A stretch of DNA of 64,000 nucleotides from DASVCS01 sp036381495. Lineage in GTDB: Bacteria; Gemmatimonadota; Gemmatimonadetes; Longimicrobiales; RSA9. The position numbers and the translations under genes are program-made. The stretch is taken from the NCBI GenBank assembly GCA_036381495.1, contig DASVCS010000135.1, positions 62,001 to 126,000 of the forward strand. The letters run 5' to 3'. The notes under the pieces were generated by a model. It was not told the DNA's origin, made no database searches, and saw only the letters and a program-made list of their open reading frames with translations. Positions 1-8,005 of this stretch are shown here, piece after piece. Positions within the stretch are counted from its first letter, which is position 1. Every line of letters starts with the position of its first letter.

Positions 1-210
1 CCGTCCGAGACCGTGGCACCTCGGGACTCGCTCCTGGATGTCGTGCGTAAGATGGGTGTGCGGGGAGCCGCTGCGCTCCCGGTCGTGGACCCCGAGAACG
101 GGCGATTGCTCGGATTGATCAGTCGCGGCCACATCCTGGCCGTCTACGAGCGGGCGATCGTGGGGACCAGCGCGGGCGGCCCGACGGAGAAACCCGCGCG
201 GCCGCGCTAG
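1..210 (+). CDS. CBS-domain protein, C-terminal fragment
   Basis: The reading frame is open from the first base, so the 5' end lies outside the window. The visible 69 residues look like the second half of a CBS domain: a short helix, then ALPVVDPENGRLLGLISR, the strand-turn-strand signature of CBS repeats, followed by a helix and a Pro/Arg-rich tail. CBS pairs bind adenine nucleotides and regulate an attached enzyme, channel or transporter. Chloride channels and inosine dehydrogenase-like proteins often end this way, but the partner domain is not visible. The stop at 208-210 faces the E1 gene on the other strand, so the two genes converge. Confidence 0.7.
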   Translation, partial: PSETVAPRDSLLDVVRKMGVRGAAALPVVDPENGRLLGLISRGHILAVYERAIVGTSAGGPTEKPARPR

Positions 211-237
211 AGCGGTTCATCGGCGGGTCCGGAGCCG

Positions 238-270
238 CGCGGCCGCTCCCCCCGCTCGGTTCGCGGCCGC
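238..270. terminator. GCGGCCGC dyad between convergent genes
   Basis: Two copies of CGCGGCCGC at 238-246 and 262-270 can pair across a 15-nt loop between the CBS fragment and the E1 gene. No U-run follows on either strand. A similar GCGGCCGC dyad sits at another convergent junction (15344-15379), which makes a termination or transcript-end role plausible but unproven. Confidence 0.35.
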
Positions 271-300
271 GGACGACTCCGAAGTGGCGCGACAACCGCG

Positions 301-2430
301 CTAGTACCCGTGCACCGCCTCGATCGCGCGGAGTACGTCGTCCGCGCCCGGCAGGATCGCCTCTTCGAGCTGGGGCGAGTACGCGACCCAGGTGTCCAGC
401 GAGGCCACCCGCTTGACCGGCGCATCCAGCCAGGGGAACAGGTCGTCCGCGATGCGCGCCGCGATCTCGGAGCCGATCCCCCACGAGAGCGCATCCTCGT
501 GCGCCACCACGACCTTGTTCGTCTTCCGCACCGAGGTCGCGATCGTCTCCATGTCCAGCGGGCTCAACGTCCGCAGATCGATCACCTCGACGCCGATCCC
601 ACGGTCCTCCGCCACCTTCGCCGCATCCAGCGACCGTTTCACCAGCGCGCCGCACGCCACCACCGTCACGTCCGCGCCCTCCCGCACGACCTTCGCCTTG
701 CCGAACGGGATCATGAAGTTCGGGCCAGGATCGCGGCTCTTGTTGTATACCTGGCGGTAGAGGTGCTTGTGCTCGAGGAACAGCACGGGATCCTCGCACC
801 GGATCGCCGTGCGCAGCAAGCCGTTCGCGTCCAGCGCCGTCGAGGGGAGCACGATCCGCAGCCCCGGCGTGTGCGCGAAGAGCGTGTCGCCGGTCTGCGA
901 ATGGTAGATCGAGCCGCCCTTCAGATACCCGCCGTACGCCACCCGGATCACGACCGGGCAGCTCCACGCGTTGGCCGAGCGGTACCGCATGGTCGCCAAC
1001 TCGTTGCGAATCTGCATCATCGCCGGCCAGATGTAGTCGAAGAACTGGATCTCGACCACCGGCTTGAGCCCCCGCGTCGCCATGCCGATCGCACGGCCCA
1101 CGATGTTGGCCTCCGCGAGCGGCGAATTGAACACCCGCGCCGCGCCGAAGCGCCGCTGGAGCCCCCACGTCACCTTGAAGACCCCGCCCTTGCCCTTGAC
1201 TTCATCGAGCACTTCCTCGCGGCTCGCATCCGCCACATCCTCGCCGAAGATGACCACGCGCGGGTCGCGCTCCATCTCATCCCGCATGCACGCGTTCAGG
1301 AGGTCCACCATCGTGGTCTCCTCGCCGGTGAAGTGCGGGTCATCCTCGGTGTCGAACGGTTCCGCCGTGGGATCCACATCGGGCGAGTAGAGATAGAGCG
1401 TGGCGGTCTCCGCGGCGGGCTGCGGCTGCTCGAGCGCACGATCGGCCGCCTCCTGGATCTCCGCAACCACCGCCTCTTCGAGCGCATCCAGCTTCTTCGC
1501 CGTCGCGACCTTCTCGCGGATCAGGAACTCGCGGAACCGCGGGATCGGGTCGCGCTCCGAGTCACGCTGCCGATCGCTTTCCGGACGGTACATCCGCTCG
1601 TCATCCGACATCGAGTGCGAGTACGGCCGGATCACGTGCGCGTGCAGGAGCGCCGGACCCTTGCGCGCGCGGCAGTGCGCCACCGCGCGGCCCGCCGCTT
1701 CGTAGCTCGCCAGGACGTCGCAGCCGTCCACCTCCTCGATGTAGAGCCCCGGGAAACCCGAGACCAGGCCGCTGATCTTGCCACCGGCCGTGTTGACCTC
1801 GACCGGAACCGAGATCGCGAAGCCGTTGTCCTCGACCACGAAGACCACCGGGAGCGCCAGGTTGCACGCCGTGTTGAGCGCCTCCCAGAACTCGCCTTCC
1901 GACGTCTGGCCCTCGCCCGTCGTACAGAGGACGATCTCGTCGTCCTCGAAGTCGTCGATCGCCTGGCGGATCGCATCGACCAGTGACGCGCGCCAACCGG
2001 CCTCCGCGCACCCGACCGCCTGGAGGAACTGCGTTCCCGTCGGCGAGGAGGTACTCGCGATACGCAGGGGGCGAGCGCCCCAGTGTGCCGGCATCTGACG
2101 GCCGCCACTCGCCGGGTCGGACTGTGCCGCCACGGCCTGGAGGAGCTGGTCGTAGGGCGTCACACCCAGTGCGAGCGCCAGCGCCCGGTCACGGTAGTAC
2201 AGATAGAACCAATCCGAGCCGGGCCGAAGGTGACGCGCGAGCGCCACCTGCACGGCCTCGTGCCCCGCGCCCGAGATCTGGAAGAAGATCTTGTTCTGCC
2301 GTTTGAGCTGGATCTCCTTGTCGTCCGTCCGGCGCGCCGTGAACATCTGGCGGTACATTTCCAGGAGCGTGTCGCGGTCGAGACCGAAGCGCTGTTCGAT
2401 CCGCTCCGCGGCGCTTGCTTTCGTCGCCAT
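301..2430 (-). CDS. 2-oxo acid dehydrogenase E1, fused alpha and beta subunits
   Basis: A 709-residue thiamine-diphosphate enzyme that decarboxylates a 2-oxo acid (branched-chain 2-oxo acid or pyruvate) and passes the acyl group to E2 lipoate. Residues about 1-340 are the alpha subunit: the cofactor motif runs from GEG (172-174) to DNG (201-203), and the regulatory loop RPYSHSMSDDERMYR follows at about 268-282. Residues from about 370 are the beta subunit, with IFGEDVAD and a C-terminal transketolase domain. Most bacteria encode the subunits separately; the fused form occurs in several phyla. ATG at 2430 is chosen because homology begins there and a TATAAT box lies upstream at 2515-2510. No E2 or E3 gene is nearby. 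The natural substrate cannot be settled from sequence. Confidence 0.92.
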   Translation of the reverse strand: MATKASAAERIEQRFGLDRDTLLEMYRQMFTARRTDDKEIQLKRQNKIFFQISGAGHEAVQVALARHLRPGSDWFYLYYRDRALALALGVTPYDQLLQAVAAQSDPASGGRQMPAHWGARPLRIASTSSPTGTQFLQAVGCAEAGWRASLVDAIRQAIDDFEDDEIVLCTTGEGQTSEGEFWEALNTACNLALPVVFVVEDNGFAISVPVEVNTAGGKISGLVSGFPGLYIEEVDGCDVLASYEAAGRAVAHCRARKGPALLHAHVIRPYSHSMSDDERMYRPESDRQRDSERDPIPRFREFLIREKVATAKKLDALEEAVVAEIQEAADRALEQPQPAAETATLYLYSPDVDPTAEPFDTEDDPHFTGEETTMVDLLNACMRDEMERDPRVVIFGEDVADASREEVLDEVKGKGGVFKVTWGLQRRFGAARVFNSPLAEANIVGRAIGMATRGLKPVVEIQFFDYIWPAMMQIRNELATMRYRSANAWSCPVVIRVAYGGYLKGGSIYHSQTGDTLFAHTPGLRIVLPSTALDANGLLRTAIRCEDPVLFLEHKHLYRQVYNKSRDPGPNFMIPFGKAKVVREGADVTVVACGALVKRSLDAAKVAEDRGIGVEVIDLRTLSPLDMETIATSVRKTNKVVVAHEDALSWGIGSEIAARIADDLFPWLDAPVKRVASLDTWVAYSPQLEEAILPGADDVLRAIEAVHGY

Positions 2431-2509
2431 GGGTCCCCAGCAATGGTGGATCGAGGCCCCTCGGAGAGGGGCGCCACGGGCAGTTCGCCGACGTGGCAAA
2501 GCACGTCGT

Positions 2510-2515
2510 ATTATA
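2510..2515 (-). promoter_or_regulatory. Perfect -10 box upstream of the E1 gene
   Basis: TATAAT reads on the minus strand 80 bases before the E1 start. No good -35 hexamer lies 16-18 bases further up, so it is a partial promoter call. Confidence 0.5.
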
Positions 2516-2638
2516 CCCCGGAGGGGTCGTTCCTGCCACCCTGCGCCGCGGCGGATGCCGTGCTGCGGGCGGCCGGCCGGAGGTGGACCGGCGGGAGCGG
2601 CTGCGGTGTACCGCAGGGAGCGGTGGAGCCGACGCGGT

Positions 2639-2667
2639 TTACACGGCTGCCGGCGCGGCGCTATCTT
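2639..2667 (+). promoter_or_regulatory. Promoter of the 2710-4007 operon
   Basis: TTACAC at 2639-2644, 17 nt, then TATCTT at 2662-2667. The expected transcription start near 2674 leaves a short leader containing GGAGGG at 2687-2692. Confidence 0.6.
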
Positions 2668-2709
2668 CGGACGGCGAGGACGGACTGGAGGGACTGTCAC
2701 CTGAGTGCA

Positions 2710-2976
2710 TTGCGCGTGCGACCTCTGCTGGAGCTGCTCGGGCGTGCGGCGGTACGCCCGCGGCTGCTCTATCTCCTGCTGCGCACGGCGTGGCGGTTCC
2801 GGGCGCGTGACTGGAACCGGCGCCCGCCGTTCCTGCCGCTGCCCCCGGCCGAGTACCTGGACTGGAGGATGCACACGGCGTACAGCGATGCCGGGGTCCG
2901 GCCGCCGATCGAGCACGTGGGGCGTTATCTCCGTTGGGCCGTCCGGATGAGCCGGACGCCGCGCACTTGGGGGTGA
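2710..2976 (+). CDS. Small basic protein of unknown function
   Basis: About 88 residues, rich in Arg and Leu, with a hydrophobic but charged N-terminal helix (RPLLELLGRAA, then RLLYLLLRTAWRF). I do not recognise a family. The start is uncertain: GGAGGG at 2687-2692 is ideally spaced for CTG at 2701, a rare start; TTG at 2710 and GTG at 2716 are the conventional in-frame options. It sits just after a good promoter and ends six bases before the next gene, so the two are probably co-transcribed. It may be peripheral to the membrane, but there is no clear transmembrane segment. Confidence 0.5.
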   Translation: MRVRPLLELLGRAAVRPRLLYLLLRTAWRFRARDWNRRPPFLPLPPAEYLDWRMHTAYSDAGVRPPIEHVGRYLRWAVRMSRTPRTWG

Positions 2977-2982
2977 CCCGCG

Positions 2983-3399
2983 GTGAAGCGGCTCGTCCTG
3001 TTCCTGCTCGTCATCATCGGCGCGAGCTTCTCGATTCCCTCGCTGCGTGAACGGATCGCGCCGCGCGTACAACCGCTGTGGGCGTCGGTCCGCGGGACGG
3101 CCGCGCCGAAGGTGCGGGATGCGCTGGGCCCGGTCTACCGCTGGATCGCCGTGCGGGAGGTCCGGACGATCGTCGAGGACCTCGAGCGGTACGAGGCGGC
3201 GGGCCAGCGGCTGCCGCGGCCGAACGGTTTCGAGAAATTCCTGGACAATCGCAGCTATTCGCTCATCGATGGCCGGGACCCTTGGGGCACCCCGTACATG
3301 ATGCTTCTACGCCGTGACTCGATCATTGTGCTCTCATCGGGCCCGGACCTCGAAAGCGGCACCGCGGATGATATTCGCGGTGCCGCGCCGCGGAGATAG
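2983..3399 (+). CDS. Type II secretion G-like (pseudopilin-like) C-terminal domain protein
   Basis: 138 residues from a GTG start. An N-terminal hydrophobic segment (about 3-18) would anchor it in or export it across the inner membrane. Residues about 95-132 carry the GspG-type motif DPWGTPY, then a beta-hairpin ending SSGPDLESGTADDI; in GspG this Asp-rich loop binds calcium. The GFTLIE prepilin cleavage motif of a true pseudopilin is absent. The family match is to the C-terminal fold only, so a membrane-tethered calcium-binding role is inference. It lies six bases after the previous gene and two before the DedA-like gene. Confidence 0.65.
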   Translation: MKRLVLFLLVIIGASFSIPSLRERIAPRVQPLWASVRGTAAPKVRDALGPVYRWIAVREVRTIVEDLERYEAAGQRLPRPNGFEKFLDNRSYSLIDGRDPWGTPYMMLLRRDSIIVLSSGPDLESGTADDIRGAAPRR

Positions 3400-3401
3400 G
3401 C

Positions 3402-4007
3402 GTGCCGGCGGTCGACCGGGCGACGAAGGCGGCGGTGGCCGCGCCGCCGCGAAGCGTCCGACGACGCCGCGCCCGACGGGTCCTCTACGCCCTCTCCGTC
3501 CTCGCCTTCATCGGACTTGCCATCTGGCTCCCGACAATCGAGCTCGAAGGCGCGCTCGAGGCGTTCGTCCTCCGGTTCGGCTACGCGGGCTACGTCGTGG
3601 CGGCGTGCATTGCCGGCATCAACGTCGTGGTGCCGACCACGCACCTGATCCTCACCGCGCCACTGCTCGAAGCCGGGCTCGATCCGTGGATCCTCGTCGC
3701 GTGCGGCGCGGTCGGCGCGACGTTGGCCGACGGCGTCGGTTACATCGTCGGTTCGAGCGGGCGGCGTGCGTTCGCGAGCGAAAACTCGCGCACCGCCGAG
3801 CGGCTGACGCGCATCGTCGAGCAGCATCCGCGGCTCGCGCCGGTGGTCCTCTTCCTCTGGGCGGCCTTCGCGCCGCTGCCGAACGAAGTCCTCGTGATCC
3901 CGGCGGGCGTGCTCGGGTACGGCATCTTGCGCACGGGGCTGATCACGCTCGGTGGCAACATCGTCTTCAACGCCATGGCCGTGGTGCTCGGCCGCGCCAT
4001 TGTGTAG
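3402..4007 (+). CDS. DedA/VTT-family-like membrane protein
   Basis: 201 residues from a GTG start immediately after the preceding stop. After a basic N-terminus there are about five hydrophobic segments (roughly 28-46, 58-78, 85-112, 143-165 and 172-195). The stretch FLWAAFAPLPNEVLVIPAGVLGYG resembles the DedA/SNARE-associated signature FxRFxPxxR-to-PxGxxG region, though the paired arginines are not obvious. Members of this family move lipids between membrane leaflets. The assignment is to the superfamily only. It is the last gene of the short operon begun at 2710; coaE follows after 24 bases. Confidence 0.6.
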   Translation: MPAVDRATKAAVAAPPRSVRRRRARRVLYALSVLAFIGLAIWLPTIELEGALEAFVLRFGYAGYVVAACIAGINVVVPTTHLILTAPLLEAGLDPWILVACGAVGATLADGVGYIVGSSGRRAFASENSRTAERLTRIVEQHPRLAPVVLFLWAAFAPLPNEVLVIPAGVLGYGILRTGLITLGGNIVFNAMAVVLGRAIV

Positions 4008-4031
4008 GGCGGCGGCGTTTCTCCACGGACG

Positions 4032-4643
4032 ATGCTTCGCGTCGGGCTGACCGGTAACATCGGGGCGGGGAAGTCCTCGGTCGCACGCGTGTGGCGCCGC
4101 CTCGGCGCGCCGGTCATCGATGCCGATGCGCTCGCGCGCCGCGCGGTCGAACCGGGCACGCCGGGCTTCGCAGCGGTGGTCCGCGCGTTCGGCGACGCGG
4201 TGCTCGACGCGGAGGGCCGACTCGACCGGGCGGCGTTGCGCCGGCGGGTGTTCTCGGATCCGGACGCGCGCAAGCGCCTCGAAGCGATCATCCACCCCGA
4301 GGTGGCGCGGCTTCGCGAAGAGGCCGAAGCGCGGCTCCGTGCCGCGGGCGCGACGATCGTCGTTCATGAGATCCCGCTCCTCTTCGAGGTCGGGATGGCG
4401 GAAGAATTCGACGTCATCGTGCTGGTCGATGCGCCTGCCCCGCTCCGGCTGCGGCGGCTCGCGCGCGACCGCGGGCTGGACGAAGCGGAAGCGCGGCGCA
4501 TGATCGAGGCGCAGATGCCGGCCGGAGAGAAGCGCGCGCGCGCGGACATCATCATCGACAACACGGGGTCGCCGGAGCAACTGGAGGCCCGGGCGGAGCA
4601 GGTATGGAGGGAGCTCGAGCGCAGGAGCCGCGGATCCGCGTAG
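4032..4643 (+). CDS. coaE: Dephospho-CoA kinase
   Basis: 203 residues catalysing the last step of coenzyme A synthesis, ATP-dependent phosphorylation of the 3'-OH of dephospho-CoA, in the cytosol. The P-loop GNIGAGKS is at residues 8-15, followed by VIDADALARRAV, which carries the substrate-contacting Asp. The segment IIHPEV, then IPLLFEVGM and the lid with RLARDRG, are all typical, and the length matches the family. The 3' end overlaps the next gene by 40 bases, suggesting translational coupling. Confidence 0.95.
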   Translation: MLRVGLTGNIGAGKSSVARVWRRLGAPVIDADALARRAVEPGTPGFAAVVRAFGDAVLDAEGRLDRAALRRRVFSDPDARKRLEAIIHPEVARLREEAEARLRAAGATIVVHEIPLLFEVGMAEEFDVIVLVDAPAPLRLRRLARDRGLDEAEARRMIEAQMPAGEKRARADIIIDNTGSPEQLEARAEQVWRELERRSRGSA

Positions 4644-5278
4644 ACATGCACCTGCACACGCGCCGATCGTTCGATTCGTTGAGCGATCCGGACGCCGTGG
4701 TCGAGACGGCGCTCGCACGGGGGATCGACCGGGTCTGCATCACGGACCACAACGAGATCGAAGCGGCGCTCGCGCTGAAGGCACGATACCCGGATCGCGT
4801 GATCGTGGGCGAGGAAGTCAAGACGACGGAGCGCGTCGACATCATCGGCCTCTACATCTCGGAGCGGATCCCGAAGGGGACCCCGGCGCGGGCGACGTGC
4901 GAGCGGATCCGCGCCCAGGGCGGGATCGTCTACGTGCCGCATCCGTTCGCGGGCGGGAAGGGCGGCGCCCGGGTGCTGGCGGAGATCGGGGATCTGGTCG
5001 ATGCCATCGAGGGCTTCAACGCCCGCATCCACTTTCACCGTCTGAACGAGCGCGCCGTGGCGTGGGCGCGCGCGCGCGACGTGGCGCTCGGCGCGGGCTC
5101 GGACGCGCACACGCTGCGGGAGGTCGGGCGCGCCTGCGTCGAGGTTCCGCGGTTCGACGACGAGCCGCGTGCGTTCCTGGCCGCGCTACGGGCCGGCCGG
5201 ATCCACGGCCGGTTCTCATCCTGGGCGGTCCACCTCGCGTCGACGTACGCGAAACTCCACAAGCGGCTGTTCCCTTGA
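4604..5278 (+). CDS. PHP-domain metal-dependent phosphoesterase
   Basis: 224 residues. The four PHP metal-binding blocks are present: HLH at 16-18, DHN at 48-50, VPHPF around His113, and GSDAH at 166-169. PHP proteins of this size hydrolyse phosphate esters such as 3',5'-nucleoside bisphosphates or short oligonucleotides, or act in histidine synthesis; nothing here separates these. ATG at 4604 begins inside coaE. Its stop codon lies inside the -35 hexamer of the next promoter. Confidence 0.88.
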   Translation: MEGARAQEPRIRVDMHLHTRRSFDSLSDPDAVVETALARGIDRVCITDHNEIEAALALKARYPDRVIVGEEVKTTERVDIIGLYISERIPKGTPARATCERIRAQGGIVYVPHPFAGGKGGARVLAEIGDLVDAIEGFNARIHFHRLNERAVAWARARDVALGAGSDAHTLREVGRACVEVPRFDDEPRAFLAALRAGRIHGRFSSWAVHLASTYAKLHKRLFP

Positions 5279-5304
5279 CAGCCCACGCGCTCCGCGCCTA
5301 ATCT
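5275..5304 (+). promoter_or_regulatory. Promoter for the DHH phosphoesterase gene
   Basis: TTGACA at 5275-5280, 18 nt, TAATCT at 5299-5304. The -35 overlaps the stop codon of the PHP gene. The start codon is at 5344. Confidence 0.75.
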
Positions 5305-5343
5305 CGCTGGTTTGCGACCACCGTCTCCGACCCGGAGCGTTCT

Positions 5344-6393
5344 GTGTCCGAGCCGACCATCGTTCCCGAAGCGCGCCGCGGCGATCTCACCCGGCTCGGC
5401 GATGCGTTCGCCGCCGCCACGGACATTGTCCTGACGACGCACGTCAACGCGGATGGCGACGGCGCCGGCTCGGAGGCCGCGCTCGCCGCCTGGCTCGCCG
5501 CGCGGGGCAAGCGGGTCGCGATCGTCAATCCCACGCCGTTCCCGGCCGCCTACCGGCACCTGATCACGGATCCCGACCAGGTCGGGGATCCGGGGAGCGA
5601 GCGGGCCGCCTGGGCGATCGAGCGCGCCGAGCTGTTCGTCGTGCTCGACACGAACGAGCCCCGCCGCCTGGGCAAGATCGCCCGCGCGTTCGGCGAGCGG
5701 CCGGTCGTGGTGATCGACCACCACCCGCCATCCGAGTCGGCGATCCCGGGCGACGGGTTGCGGGATCCCACGGCGTGCGCGACCGGCGAGCTGGTCTACG
5801 ACCTGCTCCAGGTCATCGATCCGGGCATCGAGCCCTGGCCGCCCTTCGTGGCCGAGGCGATCTACACCGCGATCCTCACGGATACCGGCTCGTTCCGCTT
5901 CGCGAACACCACACCGCGGGCGCACCGGATCGTGGCCGACCTGATCGAACGCGGCGTCGACCCCGAGGCCGTCTACCGCCGCCTCTTCGCCAGCGTCCCG
6001 CTCCGCCGGATCCGACTCCTCCAGGCCGCGCTCGGCCGGCTGGAAGCGGATCCGGATCTGCCGGTCACCTGGATCACCGTGCCTCGCGCCGTGACGGCGG
6101 AGTTGAGCGCCACCTCGGAAGACCTGGACGGAATCGTCGAGTACGCGCGCTCGATCGAAGGGACGGAGGTCGCGCTCCTGTTTCGCGAGACCCCCGATGG
6201 CGCGACCAAGGTCTCGCTCCGCTCGAACGGCGAGGTGGACGTCAACGCCGTGGCCCGCCGCTTCGGCGGCGGCGGCCACGTCAAGGCGGCCGGCGCTCTG
6301 ATCGGCATGCCGCTCGCCGTCGCCCGCGAAGATGTGCTCGAGGCGACCCGGGCCGCCGTCCGGGAGCTTGAGTCGCGCCGCGAACCCAGCTAA
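5344..6393 (+). CDS. nrnA: DHH/DHHA1 phosphoesterase (NrnA/DhhP type)
   Basis: 349 residues from a GTG start. The DHH domain shows HVNADGDG (33-40), LDTNE (about 101-105) and the signature DHH at 125-127; the C-terminal DHHA1 domain has RRFGGGGH, which grips the substrate. Homologues degrade 2- to 5-nt RNA and 3'-phosphoadenosine phosphate, and some (DhhP, GdpP-related) hydrolyse c-di-AMP or pApA. A c-di-AMP synthase of DacZ type lies in the same window at 40622-41497, so a link to that messenger is possible but is inference. Confidence 0.9.
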   Translation: MSEPTIVPEARRGDLTRLGDAFAAATDIVLTTHVNADGDGAGSEAALAAWLAARGKRVAIVNPTPFPAAYRHLITDPDQVGDPGSERAAWAIERAELFVVLDTNEPRRLGKIARAFGERPVVVIDHHPPSESAIPGDGLRDPTACATGELVYDLLQVIDPGIEPWPPFVAEAIYTAILTDTGSFRFANTTPRAHRIVADLIERGVDPEAVYRRLFASVPLRRIRLLQAALGRLEADPDLPVTWITVPRAVTAELSATSEDLDGIVEYARSIEGTEVALLFRETPDGATKVSLRSNGEVDVNAVARRFGGGGHVKAAGALIGMPLAVAREDVLEATRAAVRELESRREPS

Positions 6394-6404
6394 ATTCCGA
6401 ATGT

Positions 6405-7580
6405 ATGGGATCCTTCTACCGACGACCGGATTTCGAACAGGCGCGCTTCACCGGCGCGCCTGATGCGCGCTTCGAGGGGGCGCCCGCCGACGGCGTACTC
6501 CCGGAGGGCTTCTTCTCGACAACGAACCTGCCCACCTACGTCAAGGTGAACGGCACGTGGCGGATGCCTCGCGCTCCGCGCATGGATGGGGCCATCGCGC
6601 TCGATCCCGACGGCATGCCGCGCACCATCGAGGGCCGCTACGTCCGGGCCGGCACACCCATCGCCGTCGGCCACGCCGAAGACGGCAGCGAGGGGATCTA
6701 CGTCCACGCCACCGGTTTCGTGGTGGACGATGAGGGCGCGGCCGGCGACGAATTCCGCTTCATGCGCTCGGAGGTCAGCCGGGAGAAGCCCGTCGACTAC
6801 GCCCGGCTTGCCCGCCTCCTCCACGAGGAACGGGAGCGCGGCGGCCACGTGGTCTGGGTGGTCGGCCCCGCCGTCCTCCACTCCCGCGGCCGCGACGTGC
6901 TGACCTGGTTCATCGAACAGGGATACGTCGGCGCGCTCCTCGGGGGCAACGCGGTCGGCGTGCACGACATCGAGCATGCCCTGCTCGGAACCACGCTGGG
7001 GATGGATGCCGAGGGCCGGCCCGTCACCGGCGGCCACGCCTTCCACATGCGCGCCATCAACCGGATCCGCGCCGCCGGCTCGATCGCCGCGGCCGTCGAG
7101 CAGGGAATCCTCCGCGAGGGGATCATGCACGCGTGCGTCCGCTGCAACGTCCCCTTCCTCCTCGCCGGCTCGATCCGCGATGACGGCCCGCTCCCCGACA
7201 CGGTGACCGATGTGGTCCGGTGTCAGGAGATCATGCGCGAGCACGCGCAGCGCGCGACCATGGCCGTGATGATCGCCACGGCGCTGCACTCGATCGCGTT
7301 CGGCAACATGCTGCCGGCGTACACGGTCGACGAGGCGGGCGAGGTCCGGCCGCTGACCACGGTCGCGGTGGACTCGTCCGAATTCGTCGTCAACAAGCTC
7401 AAGGACCGCGGTACGCACCAGGCGTTCGGCGTGATCACCAACGCGCAGGACTTCCTCCACGTGCTGCGGCACTTCGTCGAGGTCGTCGCGGCGGACCCCG
7501 CCGGTGCCGGTGCCACGGCACCCGTCGCCCCGGTGTCCGATCCGGCGCGGCCCGGCGCACGGGCGGCTGCCGGAGGGTGA
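6405..7580 (+). CDS. TIGR00300 / LOR-SDH-like protein (archaeal-type ornithine cyclodeaminase relative)
   Basis: 391 residues. The conserved core includes WVVGPAVLHSRG, then LLGGNAVGVHDIEHALLGT, which forms the nucleotide-binding region, and PFLLAGSIRDDGPLPDTVTD. These blocks match the family once named LOR/SDH bifunctional conserved domain, now linked to a deaminating ornithine cyclodeaminase of archaea and to the C-terminal domain of cyanobacterial ArgZ. The reaction in this organism is not established. The last 30 residues are low-complexity Ala/Pro. The stop overlaps the next GTG start (GTGA), so translation is probably coupled. Confidence 0.75.
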   Translation: MGSFYRRPDFEQARFTGAPDARFEGAPADGVLPEGFFSTTNLPTYVKVNGTWRMPRAPRMDGAIALDPDGMPRTIEGRYVRAGTPIAVGHAEDGSEGIYVHATGFVVDDEGAAGDEFRFMRSEVSREKPVDYARLARLLHEERERGGHVVWVVGPAVLHSRGRDVLTWFIEQGYVGALLGGNAVGVHDIEHALLGTTLGMDAEGRPVTGGHAFHMRAINRIRAAGSIAAAVEQGILREGIMHACVRCNVPFLLAGSIRDDGPLPDTVTDVVRCQEIMREHAQRATMAVMIATALHSIAFGNMLPAYTVDEAGEVRPLTTVAVDSSEFVVNKLKDRGTHQAFGVITNAQDFLHVLRHFVEVVAADPAGAGATAPVAPVSDPARPGARAAAGG

Positions 7581-7996
7581 ACCCGGTCGCGCCGGGGACC
7601 GAGCGCGCCGACGCGTCGACGCCCGGATCCCTCCTCCGGTCGCTCGAGCGGCGGATTCCGGTCCAGATGATCGACGAGGTCTGGATCTTTCCCACCCGGC
7701 GCGCCGGCGCGAGCGAGAGCACCGTGATCGTGGTCTCCGCATTCGACGCCGCGGACGCGGATCGGCGCAGGGTCCTCACCGCGCAATACACCGCGCGCCG
7801 CGACCGACGCGGAAACACCGAGGTCGATGAGACGGTGACCGAGCACGGCCGCGCCCCGCCGGACCGGATCGGCCGGCTCATCGACGGCGTCGTCCGACGC
7901 CTGGACCCCGAATTCGATGATGCGCCGCCGCGCGCCGTACGCATCGCCGGAGACGCCGATCGGTGGATGGAGCTGGTCGGCGAGCGCGAGGCGTGA
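7577..7996 (+). CDS. Conserved-looking small protein of unknown function
   Basis: 139 residues, from GTG 7577 overlapping the previous stop by four bases. The core VQMIDEVWIFPTRR, then ESTVIVVSAFD, followed by TAQYTARRD and VTEHGRAP reads as an alternating beta-sheet protein, possibly one domain of about 110 residues. I do not recognise a family. There is no signal peptide and no Cys. Its tight coupling to the TIGR00300 gene suggests a related role, but no function can be assigned. It ends nine bases before the end of the convergent rho-like gene. Confidence 0.65.
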   Translation: MNPVAPGTERADASTPGSLLRSLERRIPVQMIDEVWIFPTRRAGASESTVIVVSAFDAADADRRRVLTAQYTARRDRRGNTEVDETVTEHGRAPPDRIGRLIDGVVRRLDPEFDDAPPRAVRIAGDADRWMELVGEREA

Positions 7997-8005
7997 CGAA
8001 GGCCG

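Noticed and set aside
119..1168. Long open frames on the opposite strand or other frames of the E1 gene
   Set aside because: High GC leaves few stop codons in shadow frames; the translations are Arg/Gly/Pro-rich with no domain, while the minus-strand frame is a clear E1.
2983..3399. A type II secretion or pilus operon
   Set aside because: Only one protein with a G-like C-terminal motif is present; no ATPase, secretin or prepilin peptidase gene.
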